A stretch of 64,000 nucleotides of DNA from Saccharicrinis sp963666825 (GCA_963666825.2 OY763044.2:3286001-3350000), one strand, 5' to 3'. Counted from the first letter of the stretch, positions 18,437-28,275 are shown. Notes: generated from the sequence alone by a model not told the origin. Program-made: numbers and translations.

Positions 18437-21400
18437 TTACGAAAAGTGGTCGTATTTATTGATGTAAAAACAAAAGGTTGTTCCTTTTTTATACTCTGAA
18501 TTTACAATAATATCACCTCCAAACAGATCTATTAAATTACGAACAATACTTAAGCCTAAGCCCATTCCTTCATATAACTTTTTCTTATTCTGTGCTTTTT
18601 GAAAGGGTTCAAAAATAATCTTTTGATCCTCTTGTTTAATACCAATACCCGTATCTTCAATGACAAATAAAATTGGCTTAAAATTGGCATTTACCACTCC
18701 ATTTAAAGAGAATCCATAATTACGCAAGGTTTCTTTATCTGCAGACTTAACAATTATCTTAACAAATCCTTCTGCTGTAAATTTGAAAGCATTTCGTAAA
18801 AGATTAGAAATTATCTGCTTTAACCTGTATCGGTCAATATAAAGATCAAGATCGTCTTTAGCTAATTCGTAGGATTGAATTAATCTAACAGTTTCACTTT
18901 TCTTCTCAAAAACCAATTCATCAGTTACCTCTTTAATTAAATTAGGAATGTGTGTTTCTTGCTTAACCAATTCAATATTTCCTGTTTCGATTCTGGAAAT
19001 ATCAATAATGTCATTAATCAAGGCCAATAAAGATTCACTACTTTGATTGATCACATTGATAAAATGCTTTTGTTGTTCCATGTCAAACTCACCTGTCAGT
19101 AATAAATTTGAGAAACCAATAATAGCATTCATTGGAGTTCTGATTTCATGTGATAAGTTTGCCAAAAAGGATGTTTTTAATTTATCTGATTCTTCAGCTT
19201 TACGCTTTGCCTCTTCTAGATCAGATGTTCTTAGTTCAACAATCTCCTCAAGGTAATTACGATGAATCTCTAATTCAGTTTTTTGATTAATAATTTTATT
19301 TCTTGATTCTTCTAGTTCCTTGTTTGCAAGTGTCAGTGCCTCTGTTTTTTCATTTACACGTTCAACCAATAAGGCTTTTTGGTTTTTCTGCCATATTGCA
19401 TTTATCCTAACAATCAACATAACGATTGCAAAAATCAACAACACCAGAAATGCCTTAAAAATATTAGTATCAATCAGTTTAGCATTCACATCTATAATCA
19501 ACCTTGCCTCATCAGTACTTTCAACTCCATCATTATTAATACCTTTTACCCTTAATACAAAACTTCCTTTTTTCAGGTTTGCATAACTCATTGTTTCAAA
19601 GGCATAACCTTCCTTCCAATCTTCATCATACCCCTCTAATTTCCATTTCATTCGGTTATCGTTGCTTAAGGAAAAATTGATTACCGATGCAAAAAATTTA
19701 ATCTCAGAATTACCTTGTACTGTAATAGCAGAATCTACATTATACCTAACATCATCCATTAACTCGTCTCCATATGTAGTAGAAAAGTTATTCTCGGAAT
19801 ACGAACTGATATGAATTTTGGGAACATATGTATTTTTATAGATGTCATCAGGATCAAATTCGATAAATCCATTTACACCACCAAATAATATATTACCGTC
19901 TAATGCTTTATAATATGCTCCATCATTAAACTCAGAGCAAAAGGTACCATCTCCTTTGTTATAGAGTTTTGTACTATGATTTTGTTTATTAACTTTTACA
20001 ATTCCCTGATTTGAACTAATCCAGAAGTTTCCTTTATCGTCATCAACAATACCGTACACATAACTTTCCAAAACATCTTTAGCCTGATTTGAAGACAAGC
20101 TATTTGTTGCTTCATTATAAATTAAAAGTCCACTTCCAAAAGTTGCGATCCATAAGTTATCAGTAGAGTCAACAGCCATATCTAAGATAATACAAGGCTT
20201 ATACTCTTTGGTTTTTAGATTTCTTAAATTTATCTTATTGTATATATTACTTTCAATATTATAATTTATCAGTACACCTCTTCGACTTCCTATCCATAAC
20301 TTTTTCTTATTGTACGAAAACTGCAGTGAAGTATATCTGTATTTACTGACATCATCATTTTTAGAGATAGGTAGGACTTCATATTTCTCAGTCTTTTTAT
20401 TAAACTTAATTAATCCAACCTTACTGATTAACCATAAAATATCCTCTCCCTCTATATATGCATAATCAGAAATAAAATTTAAATCTTCAGTTGAATAATT
20501 GTTATCAAAAAACTCTATATAGCTATATTTATCGCGTTGTAAATCATATTTATATAAACCTTTTGTTGTTAAAATCCATAATGTAGAAAACGAATCTTCA
20601 TAAATTTTTAAAACAATTCTATCTTCTTTTATTGCATTGATTTTTACAAACTTATTTAAATTCTTATTCATGCAATAAAAACCATTACGATCTCTCACCC
20701 AATAATTTCCATACGAGTCCTTTGCCAGGGTGTAAACAGAGTATATTTCATTATTGGTTAGCTTTTCTGTGTCAAATTGTAGAAACTTTGATTTATGATA
20801 ATCATATTTTGCCAAGCCATCTCTTGTCGCAATCCATAATATGGAGTTATCCTGGCATAATTTTAAGTCTTTAATAATATTGTTCGGAATGGAACCAGAG
20901 TAACTTCCTTTTCTATACCATGAAATCTCATTACTTAATGAATTCAGATAAGCAAGCCCTTGACTTCTTGTTCCCAACCAATATCCATTATTGTCTTTTG
21001 TAAAACAATTAATCTCAGTTATTTCATCAGTCTGATATAACAGCTTTAATTTATTTTGTAACCAATTAAATGAATACAAGCAATTTCCTGAAATAAAGTC
21101 TATATTATTATCATCAACTTCAATAATCTGCCTAACAGCCTTGTCTGTATCAGAAGGCGAATCGTTAAAGCTATCACCTGTAAAAAAGAATGAATTCAAG
21201 AATTCTCCGTGATGATCCAATTGAATTATACCGTAAGATGTCGTAATCCAGATATAATTGTTAGCCTTATTGATTTTATAAACCGTATTTGGAAATCTAA
21301 GATTCTGATGAAATGAATTTTCAACATTAACAAATACGCCTTTCTGAGGATTGAAAAAATAAATACCCTGAGTTTCTGTTCCAACAATAAATCGAGTCGA

Positions 21401-21847
21401 ATCAATTTGACAGATCGCACTAATTGAAACAAAACCTTTACTATTTGTTGAGTCTGGCTCTATATAAAAATAAACACTATCTTTTCGGGTAATATCAAAA
21501 CGATTAATACCTCCAATTGAAGTTCCAATCCACAGATACTTTTTATTAATATCCTCAACTATACAGTTAATTGTATTATCTGTTAATGAACTGGAAAAAG
21601 AATTTTCCTTACTAAAGGTATCAAAGAAAACTCCGTCTGTACGCATTAATCCATCAGTAGAACCAATCCATAGGAATCCCTTACTGTCTTCATGGATGGT
21701 ATTTATTCCGGATTGATAAATCCCCTGATAACGTCCATAACTTTCAAAACTCCCATAAGATGATTGCCCCTTTACATTTACGTTAAAATATAAACCCCAA
21801 ATAATTACATAAAGAATGTATTTAAGCGCTCTCCTGAATTCCTCCAT
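18437..21847 (-). CDS. Periplasmic-propeller sensor histidine kinase
   Basis: This 1136-residue membrane sensor kinase has the architecture used by Bacteroidota polysaccharide sensors. A signal peptide (about 1-28) leads into many two-component-regulator propeller repeats (for example GFLWIGSTDGLMR, DNLWIATFGSGLLIYN, NFWISSNQGIVKVN), predicted to fold as two seven-bladed propellers. A Y_Y_Y domain follows (WKLEGYDEDWKEG), one membrane helix (about 795-815) and a coiled coil. The HisKA box is FLANLSHEIRTPMNA with His900, and the ATPase domain has an N box (NLLRNAFKFT), EDTGIGIKQED and GMGLGLSIVRNL. Unlike classical hybrid (HTCS) proteins it ends after the kinase, with no receiver or AraC-type domain. 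The ligand and the partner regulator are unknown. Confidence 0.9.
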   Translation of the reverse strand: MEEFRRALKYILYVIIWGLYFNVNVKGQSSYGSFESYGRYQGIYQSGINTIHEDSKGFLWIGSTDGLMRTDGVFFDTFSKENSFSSSLTDNTINCIVEDINKKYLWIGTSIGGINRFDITRKDSVYFYIEPDSTNSKGFVSISAICQIDSTRFIVGTETQGIYFFNPQKGVFVNVENSFHQNLRFPNTVYKINKANNYIWITTSYGIIQLDHHGEFLNSFFFTGDSFNDSPSDTDKAVRQIIEVDDNNIDFISGNCLYSFNWLQNKLKLLYQTDEITEINCFTKDNNGYWLGTRSQGLAYLNSLSNEISWYRKGSYSGSIPNNIIKDLKLCQDNSILWIATRDGLAKYDYHKSKFLQFDTEKLTNNEIYSVYTLAKDSYGNYWVRDRNGFYCMNKNLNKFVKINAIKEDRIVLKIYEDSFSTLWILTTKGLYKYDLQRDKYSYIEFFDNNYSTEDLNFISDYAYIEGEDILWLISKVGLIKFNKKTEKYEVLPISKNDDVSKYRYTSLQFSYNKKKLWIGSRRGVLINYNIESNIYNKINLRNLKTKEYKPCIILDMAVDSTDNLWIATFGSGLLIYNEATNSLSSNQAKDVLESYVYGIVDDDKGNFWISSNQGIVKVNKQNHSTKLYNKGDGTFCSEFNDGAYYKALDGNILFGGVNGFIEFDPDDIYKNTYVPKIHISSYSENNFSTTYGDELMDDVRYNVDSAITVQGNSEIKFFASVINFSLSNDNRMKWKLEGYDEDWKEGYAFETMSYANLKKGSFVLRVKGINNDGVESTDEARLIIDVNAKLIDTNIFKAFLVLLIFAIVMLIVRINAIWQKNQKALLVERVNEKTEALTLANKELEESRNKIINQKTELEIHRNYLEEIVELRTSDLEEAKRKAEESDKLKTSFLANLSHEIRTPMNAIIGFSNLLLTGEFDMEQQKHFINVINQSSESLLALINDIIDISRIETGNIELVKQETHIPNLIKEVTDELVFEKKSETVRLIQSYELAKDDLDLYIDRYRLKQIISNLLRNAFKFTAEGFVKIIVKSADKETLRNYGFSLNGVVNANFKPILFVIEDTGIGIKQEDQKIIFEPFQKAQNKKKLYEGMGLGLSIVRNLIDLFGGDIIVNSEYKKGTTFCFYINKYDHFS

Positions 21848-21886
21848 ACCTTACTATATTTTCCTTAACTCCATCCTATTTCCCCT

Positions 21887-22600
21887 TCATACTCCTAATG
21901 CCTGAATAGCAATACCTGATAAAAAAACCATAACTCCTGCAATAAAATGAGTATAAAGTCCAAGTTTTTTAACTGAAATAAATTGAAATCCATAACTCGA
22001 TACTAAAACCACTCCCAACATGGTTAACACTGTTGTTAATCCAAAAACTGTAGTTACCTGAAGCACACCGGTTATACTATGTTGAGCTGCAGGATACATT
22101 AATAATGGGATTAAAACTTCACAGGGTCCTAACACAAAGATTATAAACAAAATCCAGGGGGTAATAGTTTTTGATTTTTCACTAATGTGTGTATCATTTT
22201 CAGAATCATTGTGATAATGACTATGTTTTTGTACTGTTCCATCACTATTAAAGCGGAAATGAGTATGCTTTTTATTTTTCAAAGCTTTTCTTAATCCCCA
22301 AATGGCATAAACTAATCCAAATGCAATCAGGGCCCAGGCAGCTAAATTGCCTCTGAACGACTCTATAAATTCAAGTTTTTCGATACCTATACCCATTGAG
22401 ACACCCACCAATCCTAAAGCCAAAGAACCCAGTATATGACCAACACCACATACTAATGTCAAAAGCATTACTCTATTAAGATTCCAGTTTCTGGCTTTTC
22501 CTATTAGAATAAATGGAAGATAGTGATCAGGACCTAATACTGTATGTACAAAACCAGCTCCTGCTGCTGTTAAAATGAGTACTTGTAATTCACTTGTCAT
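21887..22600 (-). CDS. NicO/UreH-like membrane metal transporter
   Basis: This 237-residue membrane protein has about six helices and resembles the UreH/NicO/TauE-like group of nickel-cobalt transporters. Helix 1 carries HTVLGPDHYLPF (His19, Asp25, His26), close to the HxxxxDH-type metal motif of nickel/cobalt permeases. A cytosolic or periplasmic loop at about residues 110-145 is rich in histidine (KKHTHFRF and KHSHYHNDSENDTH), as in metal-binding loops of these exporters. The next helix starts FVLGPCEVLIPL. It is transcribed away from mutS2 with an 85-base gap and precedes the sensor kinase by 39 bases. No urease or hydrogenase gene is nearby, so the metal is not known. Confidence 0.7.
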   Translation of the reverse strand: MTSELQVLILTAAGAGFVHTVLGPDHYLPFILIGKARNWNLNRVMLLTLVCGVGHILGSLALGLVGVSMGIGIEKLEFIESFRGNLAAWALIAFGLVYAIWGLRKALKNKKHTHFRFNSDGTVQKHSHYHNDSENDTHISEKSKTITPWILFIIFVLGPCEVLIPLLMYPAAQHSITGVLQVTTVFGLTTVLTMLGVVLVSSYGFQFISVKKLGLYTHFIAGVMVFLSGIAIQALGV

Positions 22601-22685
22601 TTATAACCTCTAACTTACTAAGTTTATATCTCTTAAAAATATCTTTTTAAAATTACTTTGTAAATTTTTAAAACACATTTATTTT

Positions 22686-25229
22686 TTAAATATCAATCTC
22701 TACGATCGTTATACCACTTCCACCATGCTGTATATGCTCATCTCTAAAACTCTTCACATGCGGCATTGTATTTAACATTTCTCTGATCATTTGTCTTAAA
22801 ATACCATTGCCTTTTCCATGCAACACTTTAACCGTTGATACTTCGCACATTACGGCATCATCAATATGGTTCATCACATTATTAATTGCCTCATCTGTGC
22901 GTTGCCCACGAACATCAATATCCGGTTTAAATACAAGTTTCTTACTACGTACTTTTTCTGCTAAAGTTGCACCTAAACTCTGTTGATTTAAATTACGAAG
23001 AGCTTGCTTTACTTGTTTATTACTAATTTTCTCTAAACGAGACACTTTTACATTAGTCAATAGATGACCAAAAGCAACCAAAGCATTTTTACCGTTTACT
23101 TCCATAACTTCACCGGGTAAAGCTTGCCCTTCCAATCTTACCTTATCTCCCTTCCTGATTACACCATCATCTTTAACTTGAGGTTGTTTGGGTTCAGAAG
23201 CCTTCTTTGATTGTTCAGAAACAATATTTTCTTGTGTTTCTTCCAACTCATTATCAACAGCCTTCTCTCCCTTCTTCCTTTGCCTGTTTTTTATCTTTTC
23301 AATCTCTCTATCTATCTTCTTCTTTTGCTTATCATCATTCTGATGCTCCAGTTTTTGTTTAAAGTTAGATAATGATTCTCTTACTTGTTTTGTACGTTCT
23401 TTTTCAGCCTGACTCTCCTTTATCTCACGTATAGTTCGTTCAATCTTTTTATTGGCAGTTGCCATCAACTCTTCAGCCTCTTTACGAGCTGATTTAATAA
23501 TCTGGTCTCTTTCTTTTTTTGTTTTTTCAAGTTGCTCTAAATACTTATCATAAACATCTTCAAGTTGCTTATCTTTCCTTCTGATATTATCTCTCTTCTT
23601 TTCCCAATAACGCTTGTCTCGTGCAATCTCGCGAAGGTGTTTATCGAAATTAATATGCTCCTCTCCGATCTGATTTTTAGCTTCATCTAGTAAATCTTCA
23701 GGAAGACCAATTTTACGAGCTATTTCAAAGGCAAACGAACTACCAGGTTGACCAATAATTAATTTAAATAATGGTTTTATCTGATGGGTATCAAACTGCA
23801 TTGCTCCGTTTTCGATACCGTCAGCCCCGGAGGCATAATGCTTTAAGTTTGTATAGTGAGTGGTTATTACACCGTTTAATCCTTGTTTGTTAAATTCCTT
23901 AAGCACTGATTCCGCGATGGCTCCCCCAAGTGCGGGTTCGGTTCCGGTTCCGAACTCATCGATTAAAATCAATGTTTCCGGATCGCCATTTTTAAGGAAA
24001 TACTTCATGTTTAAAAGATGAGAACTATAGGTACTCAAATCATTCTCAATGGATTGCTGATCACCAATATCAATAAATATATGTTTATAAACTCCCATGG
24101 TACTCCTTTCGTCCATAGGTACAAGCAATCCACACTGAAACATATATTGCAATAAACCGACCGTTTGCAAACAAACTGACTTACCTCCGGCATTAGGTCC
24201 GGATATCAAAACAATACGCTGTTCCTTATTTAGTTGAATATCCAAAGGAACCACTTCTTTACCTTCGGCAGAATGTTGAAGATATAACAACGGATGTGTT
24301 GCATCTTCCCAGTTTACCTCTGCATGATTTACCATGTTTGGCAGGCAGGCATTAATTCTCAAAGCTAACTTAGCCTTAGCTCTGATAAAATCCATAATAC
24401 CTAAAAACTCATACGAAAAAACAAGATCTTCAATATAAGGTCTGATGCTATCTGAAAAAGCAATTAATATTCTGTTAATTTCCCTCTTCTCTGCATATTG
24501 TAATTCGCGAATCTCATTATTAATCTCTACAATTTCTGTTGGCTCTATAAAAGAGGTTTTTCCGGTTGATGACTCATCATGAATAATACCATTTAGCTTT
24601 CGTTTATTTCCTGCAGGAACAGGAATAACCGCTCTACCATCACGTATAGCAACATTAGCATCAGCTTCTACCAATCCTTCTTTTCGTGCAAAACTTAAAA
24701 TAGAAGCCATTTTGCGCGATACACTGGATTGCTTCTTAACCATTTCACTTCTTATTCTGGCTAATTCCGGTGAGGCACTATCTTTTATCTTACCAAACTT
24801 ATTTAAGATTGCATCAATACGTTCAAAAATATATGGATATACCATTACTTTTGAAGCTATTTCTCTTAAATACGGATATTGATTAGACTCTTCTTTATTC
24901 TTAAAAAACCTGACAATATCTTTTACTGATGTTAATGATCTTCGTAAATCAAACAGTTCACGCTCTTCCAAAAACAATCCTTCAACTTTAATTCTTTGCA
25001 AAGGACCACGAACATCTATATAATAACTGGTTGGGAATGAAGATTCGTTAACACAAATTTGCTTAAACTCATTGGTTTGATTTACCCATCTCTTGATTAC
25101 ATCATGTAATGTAACAAACCGCATCTCATCAACTCTTTCCTTACCTAAAGAACTTAAGCATTGTTCTTTTAACAACTCCCTTACCTTAGTAAACCTAATC
25201 TTATCTTCAAAAAACTCTGGATATATCAA
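22686..25229 (-). CDS. mutS2: Endonuclease MutS2
   Basis: MutS2 is a MutS-like ATPase with a C-terminal Smr nuclease domain, implicated in limiting recombination and in rescue of collided ribosomes. The 847-residue protein lacks the MutS mismatch-recognition domain. It has the core clamp and lever region and a P loop (LISGPNAGGKSVCLQTVG, about 340-357). Walker B (LILIDEFGTGTEP), a long Lys/Glu-rich coiled coil (about 515-650) and a KOW-like DGVIRKGDKVRLEG segment follow. The Smr domain near residues 765-845 has DVRGQRTDEA and VLHGKGNGILRQ. The length is near the family norm. A possible -7 element (TAATTTTG on the minus strand, 25328-25335) lies about 100 bases upstream of the start. Confidence 0.95.
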   Translation of the reverse strand: MIYPEFFEDKIRFTKVRELLKEQCLSSLGKERVDEMRFVTLHDVIKRWVNQTNEFKQICVNESSFPTSYYIDVRGPLQRIKVEGLFLEERELFDLRRSLTSVKDIVRFFKNKEESNQYPYLREIASKVMVYPYIFERIDAILNKFGKIKDSASPELARIRSEMVKKQSSVSRKMASILSFARKEGLVEADANVAIRDGRAVIPVPAGNKRKLNGIIHDESSTGKTSFIEPTEIVEINNEIRELQYAEKREINRILIAFSDSIRPYIEDLVFSYEFLGIMDFIRAKAKLALRINACLPNMVNHAEVNWEDATHPLLYLQHSAEGKEVVPLDIQLNKEQRIVLISGPNAGGKSVCLQTVGLLQYMFQCGLLVPMDERSTMGVYKHIFIDIGDQQSIENDLSTYSSHLLNMKYFLKNGDPETLILIDEFGTGTEPALGGAIAESVLKEFNKQGLNGVITTHYTNLKHYASGADGIENGAMQFDTHQIKPLFKLIIGQPGSSFAFEIARKIGLPEDLLDEAKNQIGEEHINFDKHLREIARDKRYWEKKRDNIRRKDKQLEDVYDKYLEQLEKTKKERDQIIKSARKEAEELMATANKKIERTIREIKESQAEKERTKQVRESLSNFKQKLEHQNDDKQKKKIDREIEKIKNRQRKKGEKAVDNELEETQENIVSEQSKKASEPKQPQVKDDGVIRKGDKVRLEGQALPGEVMEVNGKNALVAFGHLLTNVKVSRLEKISNKQVKQALRNLNQQSLGATLAEKVRSKKLVFKPDIDVRGQRTDEAINNVMNHIDDAVMCEVSTVKVLHGKGNGILRQMIREMLNTMPHVKSFRDEHIQHGGSGITIVEIDI

Positions 25230-25459
25230 TGTACTTTTCTTTTTATTGATTCACATAACTCCTATACTGAAATACAATATTAACCAGTATCCGATTGAAT
25301 CTTTATTAATCACATTAAAAACGTGCACAAAATTAGCAAAATAATACAGGTTGTAATATGATTAATTTACTGAAGGAAAATCTTTTTAATTAAATATTCA
25401 TAGTTTTATTTTAACTGAATAAGTTTATTCTGTAACTTATCAGAATAATATAAAGAAAT

Positions 25460-26641
25460 ATGTTTACCCCTGATCCCCAAAAAATATTAATTGTAGACGA
25501 TTCACCAACTAACATACTGGTTCTACAAGACTGCCTTAAGGAATACAATTGCATTACAGCAACATCGGGAGAAGAGGCACTAAAGATAGTACTGGATGAA
25601 AACAAACCGGATTTAGTGCTTTTGGATATTATAATGGAAGGAATGGATGGATATGATGTTTGTTCAATGCTAAAAACCAATAGCGAAACAAGTACCATAC
25701 CTGTTATTTTTATTACCGGTGAAACTGATCCGGAAAGTTTGGTAAGAGGTTTTGGTGTTGGAGCTGTTGACTTTATCACAAAACCATTTAACCCCAAAGA
25801 ATTAAAAGTCAGAGTATCAACTCAGTTAAAATATAAAAAATCACTAGAAGATAATGCCAGGTATTTAAAATCCATCGAGGATATTTACGATACCATTACT
25901 GATAGTATGTACTACGCGCAGCGAATTCAAAATGCCACACTTCCTCATAAAAACTATCTGGATAAATTAATGGACGACTACTTTGTTTTATATAAACCAA
26001 GAGACATTGTAAGCGGCGACTTTTATCTGGCTAACGAAATTGATGGAAAACTTATTTTAGTAGCTGCTGATTGTACAGGCCATGGTGTTCCCGGAGCATT
26101 AATGAGTATGATGAGTATGGCTTTCATCAAGGAAATTCTTTCTATGGAAGAGATAAAAGCACCTAATGAAATTTTAAATGAATTAAGAGAGACAATAATA
26201 TCAACATTTTACAGCCCGGGTACTGATGAAATTTCTGACGGACTTGATGCTTCAATTGTATTTATTGATAAAAAAACAAATGTCATTCAATTTTCAGGGG
26301 CTAACCTTCCTATATATTTAATAAGGAACAATGAGCTTATTGAAGTCAAAGGGAATAGAATGCCTGTGGGTTCATATCCACGACAAACTCCGTTTACTTG
26401 TCATAAAATAAACTTGCAAACCAACGATTGCATCTATTTGTTTTCAGATGGTTACGCAGATCAGTTTGGTGGTGCAGAGAACAGAAAAATGATGAATAGT
26501 CATTTTAAAGAAGCATTAATGAAATACCATAAACTTCCAATGCAGGATCAGAAAGTTAAACTCACTAGTTTTTTCAACCAGTGGAAAGGTTATAACGAAC
26601 AGGTAGATGATATACTTTTAATGGGATATAGATATCATTAG
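25460..26641 (+). CDS. Response regulator with PP2C/SpoIIE-type phosphatase output
   Basis: This 393-residue cytosolic protein joins a receiver domain (about 7-125) to a SpoIIE-like serine phosphatase (about 185-393). The receiver keeps the acidic pair Asp13-Asp14, the phospho-acceptor Asp56 (LVLLDIIMEGMDG) and the switch Thr and Lys (FITGE, FITKPFNP). A short helical linker (SMYYAQRIQNATLP) is typical of the RsbU/SpoIIE class in Bacteroidota. The phosphatase has GDFY, AADCTGHGVPGALMSM and SDGYADQFGG, with the metal-binding aspartates present. It would dephosphorylate a partner protein, often an anti-sigma-factor antagonist, but none is encoded nearby. It stands alone, divergent from mutS2. 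Confidence 0.9.
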   Translation: MFTPDPQKILIVDDSPTNILVLQDCLKEYNCITATSGEEALKIVLDENKPDLVLLDIIMEGMDGYDVCSMLKTNSETSTIPVIFITGETDPESLVRGFGVGAVDFITKPFNPKELKVRVSTQLKYKKSLEDNARYLKSIEDIYDTITDSMYYAQRIQNATLPHKNYLDKLMDDYFVLYKPRDIVSGDFYLANEIDGKLILVAADCTGHGVPGALMSMMSMAFIKEILSMEEIKAPNEILNELRETIISTFYSPGTDEISDGLDASIVFIDKKTNVIQFSGANLPIYLIRNNELIEVKGNRMPVGSYPRQTPFTCHKINLQTNDCIYLFSDGYADQFGGAENRKMMNSHFKEALMKYHKLPMQDQKVKLTSFFNQWKGYNEQVDDILLMGYRYH

Positions 26642-26671
26642 ACCTATCGATTTTAGACAAATGATTATCTG

Positions 26672-26702
26672 CTTGCCGCCGAAGCTTTAGCGGAGGAGCA
26701 AG
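26672..26702. repeat. GC-rich imperfect palindrome (REP-like)
   Basis: CTTGC...GCAAG outer arms (26672-26676, 26698-26702) and an inner CCG/CGG pair enclose the loop AAGCTTTAG. The segment is much richer in G+C than the flanking intergenic DNA. It starts 31 bases after the phosphatase stop and resembles short repetitive intergenic palindromes, though only one copy is seen in this window. Confidence 0.5.
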
Positions 26703-26828
26703 ACTAAGTTACAAATGCATTTTTTACAATGCTTGACCAAAACCACTATAGTCATTCTATAAATCTAATCTTTAGAAAAATTTTCAGATGTATTACATAC
26801 ATAACATAATACCTATACCCAACTTCAA

Positions 26829-27656
26829 TTAAAGAGTTATTTTATTTAAATTCAGTCCTTCCGTTTGAATACCACGGGTATATTTCACTGCAGGTAATCC
26901 AAATACCATAACATCTCCAATAACATGATCTGCAGGAATCCCCAACTTATCTCTTAGATCAAGATCAATATCATTAATTACCCATTTTAGCATCCCATTC
27001 CAAAGCGTTCCTATTCCGAAAGTATTGGCTAATAAATCGAAATAACTCAAAGCGATTAAACTGTCCTCTTTAGGAGTTACATTTTTTTCAGCTGACGTTG
27101 TGATAATTACATGAGGAGCATTTCTTAATATTACATCAATCTTTTTACTGATCCATAATCTTTTGAAATCATTTAACATTGGCAGATATGGATGCTTATG
27201 TTTTTGCTCAAAAGCTTTTCCTATTGATTCATAAACAGCATCTCTGAATTTATCCCGATCCTCCTTATTGTCAATTATCGAGAACAATACTTTATTATTA
27301 TTATGTCCTGTAGGAGCATTGGCTGTACCTTGTAATAACTTATTTATTAACTCCTTGCTGACCTCTTCATCTTTAAACTTACGAATTGATCGTCTTGTTT
27401 TAAACAAATTTACCATCGAATCTGAAGATGGTATTTCCTCTTTAACAGAAATACTATCATCGGGATTTTTACCTAAAATTGACAAAGCTCCGGTTGGACA
27501 AATAGCCAAACAATGCTGACATTTAATACATTGTCCTTCTTTTCCTTCTTTTATTTCTGGAATTCCATTTTTCCCATCAATAATTAACATCGGGCAATCT
27601 TTAGTACACAATCCGCATTGAGTACATTTACTTTCATCAATTTTAAAACTTAACAT
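26829..27656 (-). CDS. Ferredoxin-nitroreductase fusion protein
   Basis: This 275-residue protein joins an N-terminal two-cluster ferredoxin domain (CTQCGLCTKDCPM and CIKCQHCLAICPTGAL, about residues 11-55) to an FMN-dependent nitroreductase domain (from about residue 80; RRSIRKFKDEEV and ANAPTGHNNN). Such proteins are common in anaerobes and can take electrons from ferredoxin rather than NAD(P)H; the substrate is unknown. The nitroreductase part is complete, ending VFGLPAVKYTRG. The region before the start carries an unusual 11-bp-period repeat array shared with the divergent ABC-F gene. Confidence 0.85.
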   Translation of the reverse strand: MLSFKIDESKCTQCGLCTKDCPMLIIDGKNGIPEIKEGKEGQCIKCQHCLAICPTGALSILGKNPDDSISVKEEIPSSDSMVNLFKTRRSIRKFKDEEVSKELINKLLQGTANAPTGHNNNKVLFSIIDNKEDRDKFRDAVYESIGKAFEQKHKHPYLPMLNDFKRLWISKKIDVILRNAPHVIITTSAEKNVTPKEDSLIALSYFDLLANTFGIGTLWNGMLKWVINDIDLDLRDKLGIPADHVIGDVMVFGLPAVKYTRGIQTEGLNLNKITL

Positions 27657-27839
27657 ATCTGCTCAAATTCTTCTTTTAAAGGCGCAATTTTACTAATTTA
27701 TTATGGATTGATCCGAAAATCACATGGTATTACAAAACATATCCTTTAAAATAACCAGAGTTCTTTTTAAAGTTTAAATGGCTTAACTATCTGATATTTT
27801 ATTTTATCCATACAAGCGAACCATAAAGTCCTCCTAAAT

Positions 27840-28103
27840 TAAATTTGGTTTTGAGGAGATAACCATAATACAAACTATATACATGCTTCGGGACTGCTTC
27901 GTACCCTAGTCATAATCGCTGCGGATATACCTCACTTTTCCTTCACTATAGGTTCACTATTGGCTCACTGTTTAGTGATGAAGATGTGGATAATATATGT
28001 AGAATATATGTTTGATATCGGTTGAATGTCCGCAAGAGTTACGAAGCTGTTACGAAGCAGGTATATAGAAGGTATATAGAAGGTATATTATGAATATGTT
28101 TAT
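27840..28103. repeat. Non-coding array with strict 11-bp period
   Basis: About 24 consecutive 11-base units keep one phase. Clear runs are TGCTTCGGGAC/TGCTTCGTACC (27884, 27895) and four units with a TCACT core (27928, 27939, 27950, 27961). Further runs are TATATGTAGAA/TATATGTTTGA (27994, 28005), GTTACGAAGCT/GTTACGAAGCA (28038, 28049) and GGTATATAGAA twice (28060, 28071) with a degenerate third (28082). All listed starts differ by multiples of 11. The 619-base gap (27657-28275) lies between divergently transcribed genes. A period of 11 rules out a peptide-coding repeat. The outer units (before 27884) are weaker. Confidence 0.8.
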
Positions 28104-28232
28104 TAATCTTAGTTACGAACTCCTCAACGCTAAAAAGATCATTAATTATATATGCATCTAACAAAATCAATATTTAAACATTCGTTAACAATAATATTTT
28201 CATATAATTAAGGCTTCCTCATTAATAATATA

Positions 28233-28240
28233 TATTTTTG
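28233..28240 (+). promoter_or_regulatory. Candidate -7 promoter element of the ABC-F gene
   Basis: TATTTTTG fits TAnnTTTG and lies 35 bases before the ATG at 28276. No convincing TTTG element is found about 20 bases upstream, so support is partial. Confidence 0.35.
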
Positions 28241-28275
28241 CCCTCCTTTTAAATGACAGAAAAACATTTAATTAA

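Noticed and set aside
27840..28103. Possible CRISPR array
   Set aside because: Units are 11 bases, contiguous and drifting in sequence, with no conserved repeat of CRISPR length, no spacers and no cas genes.
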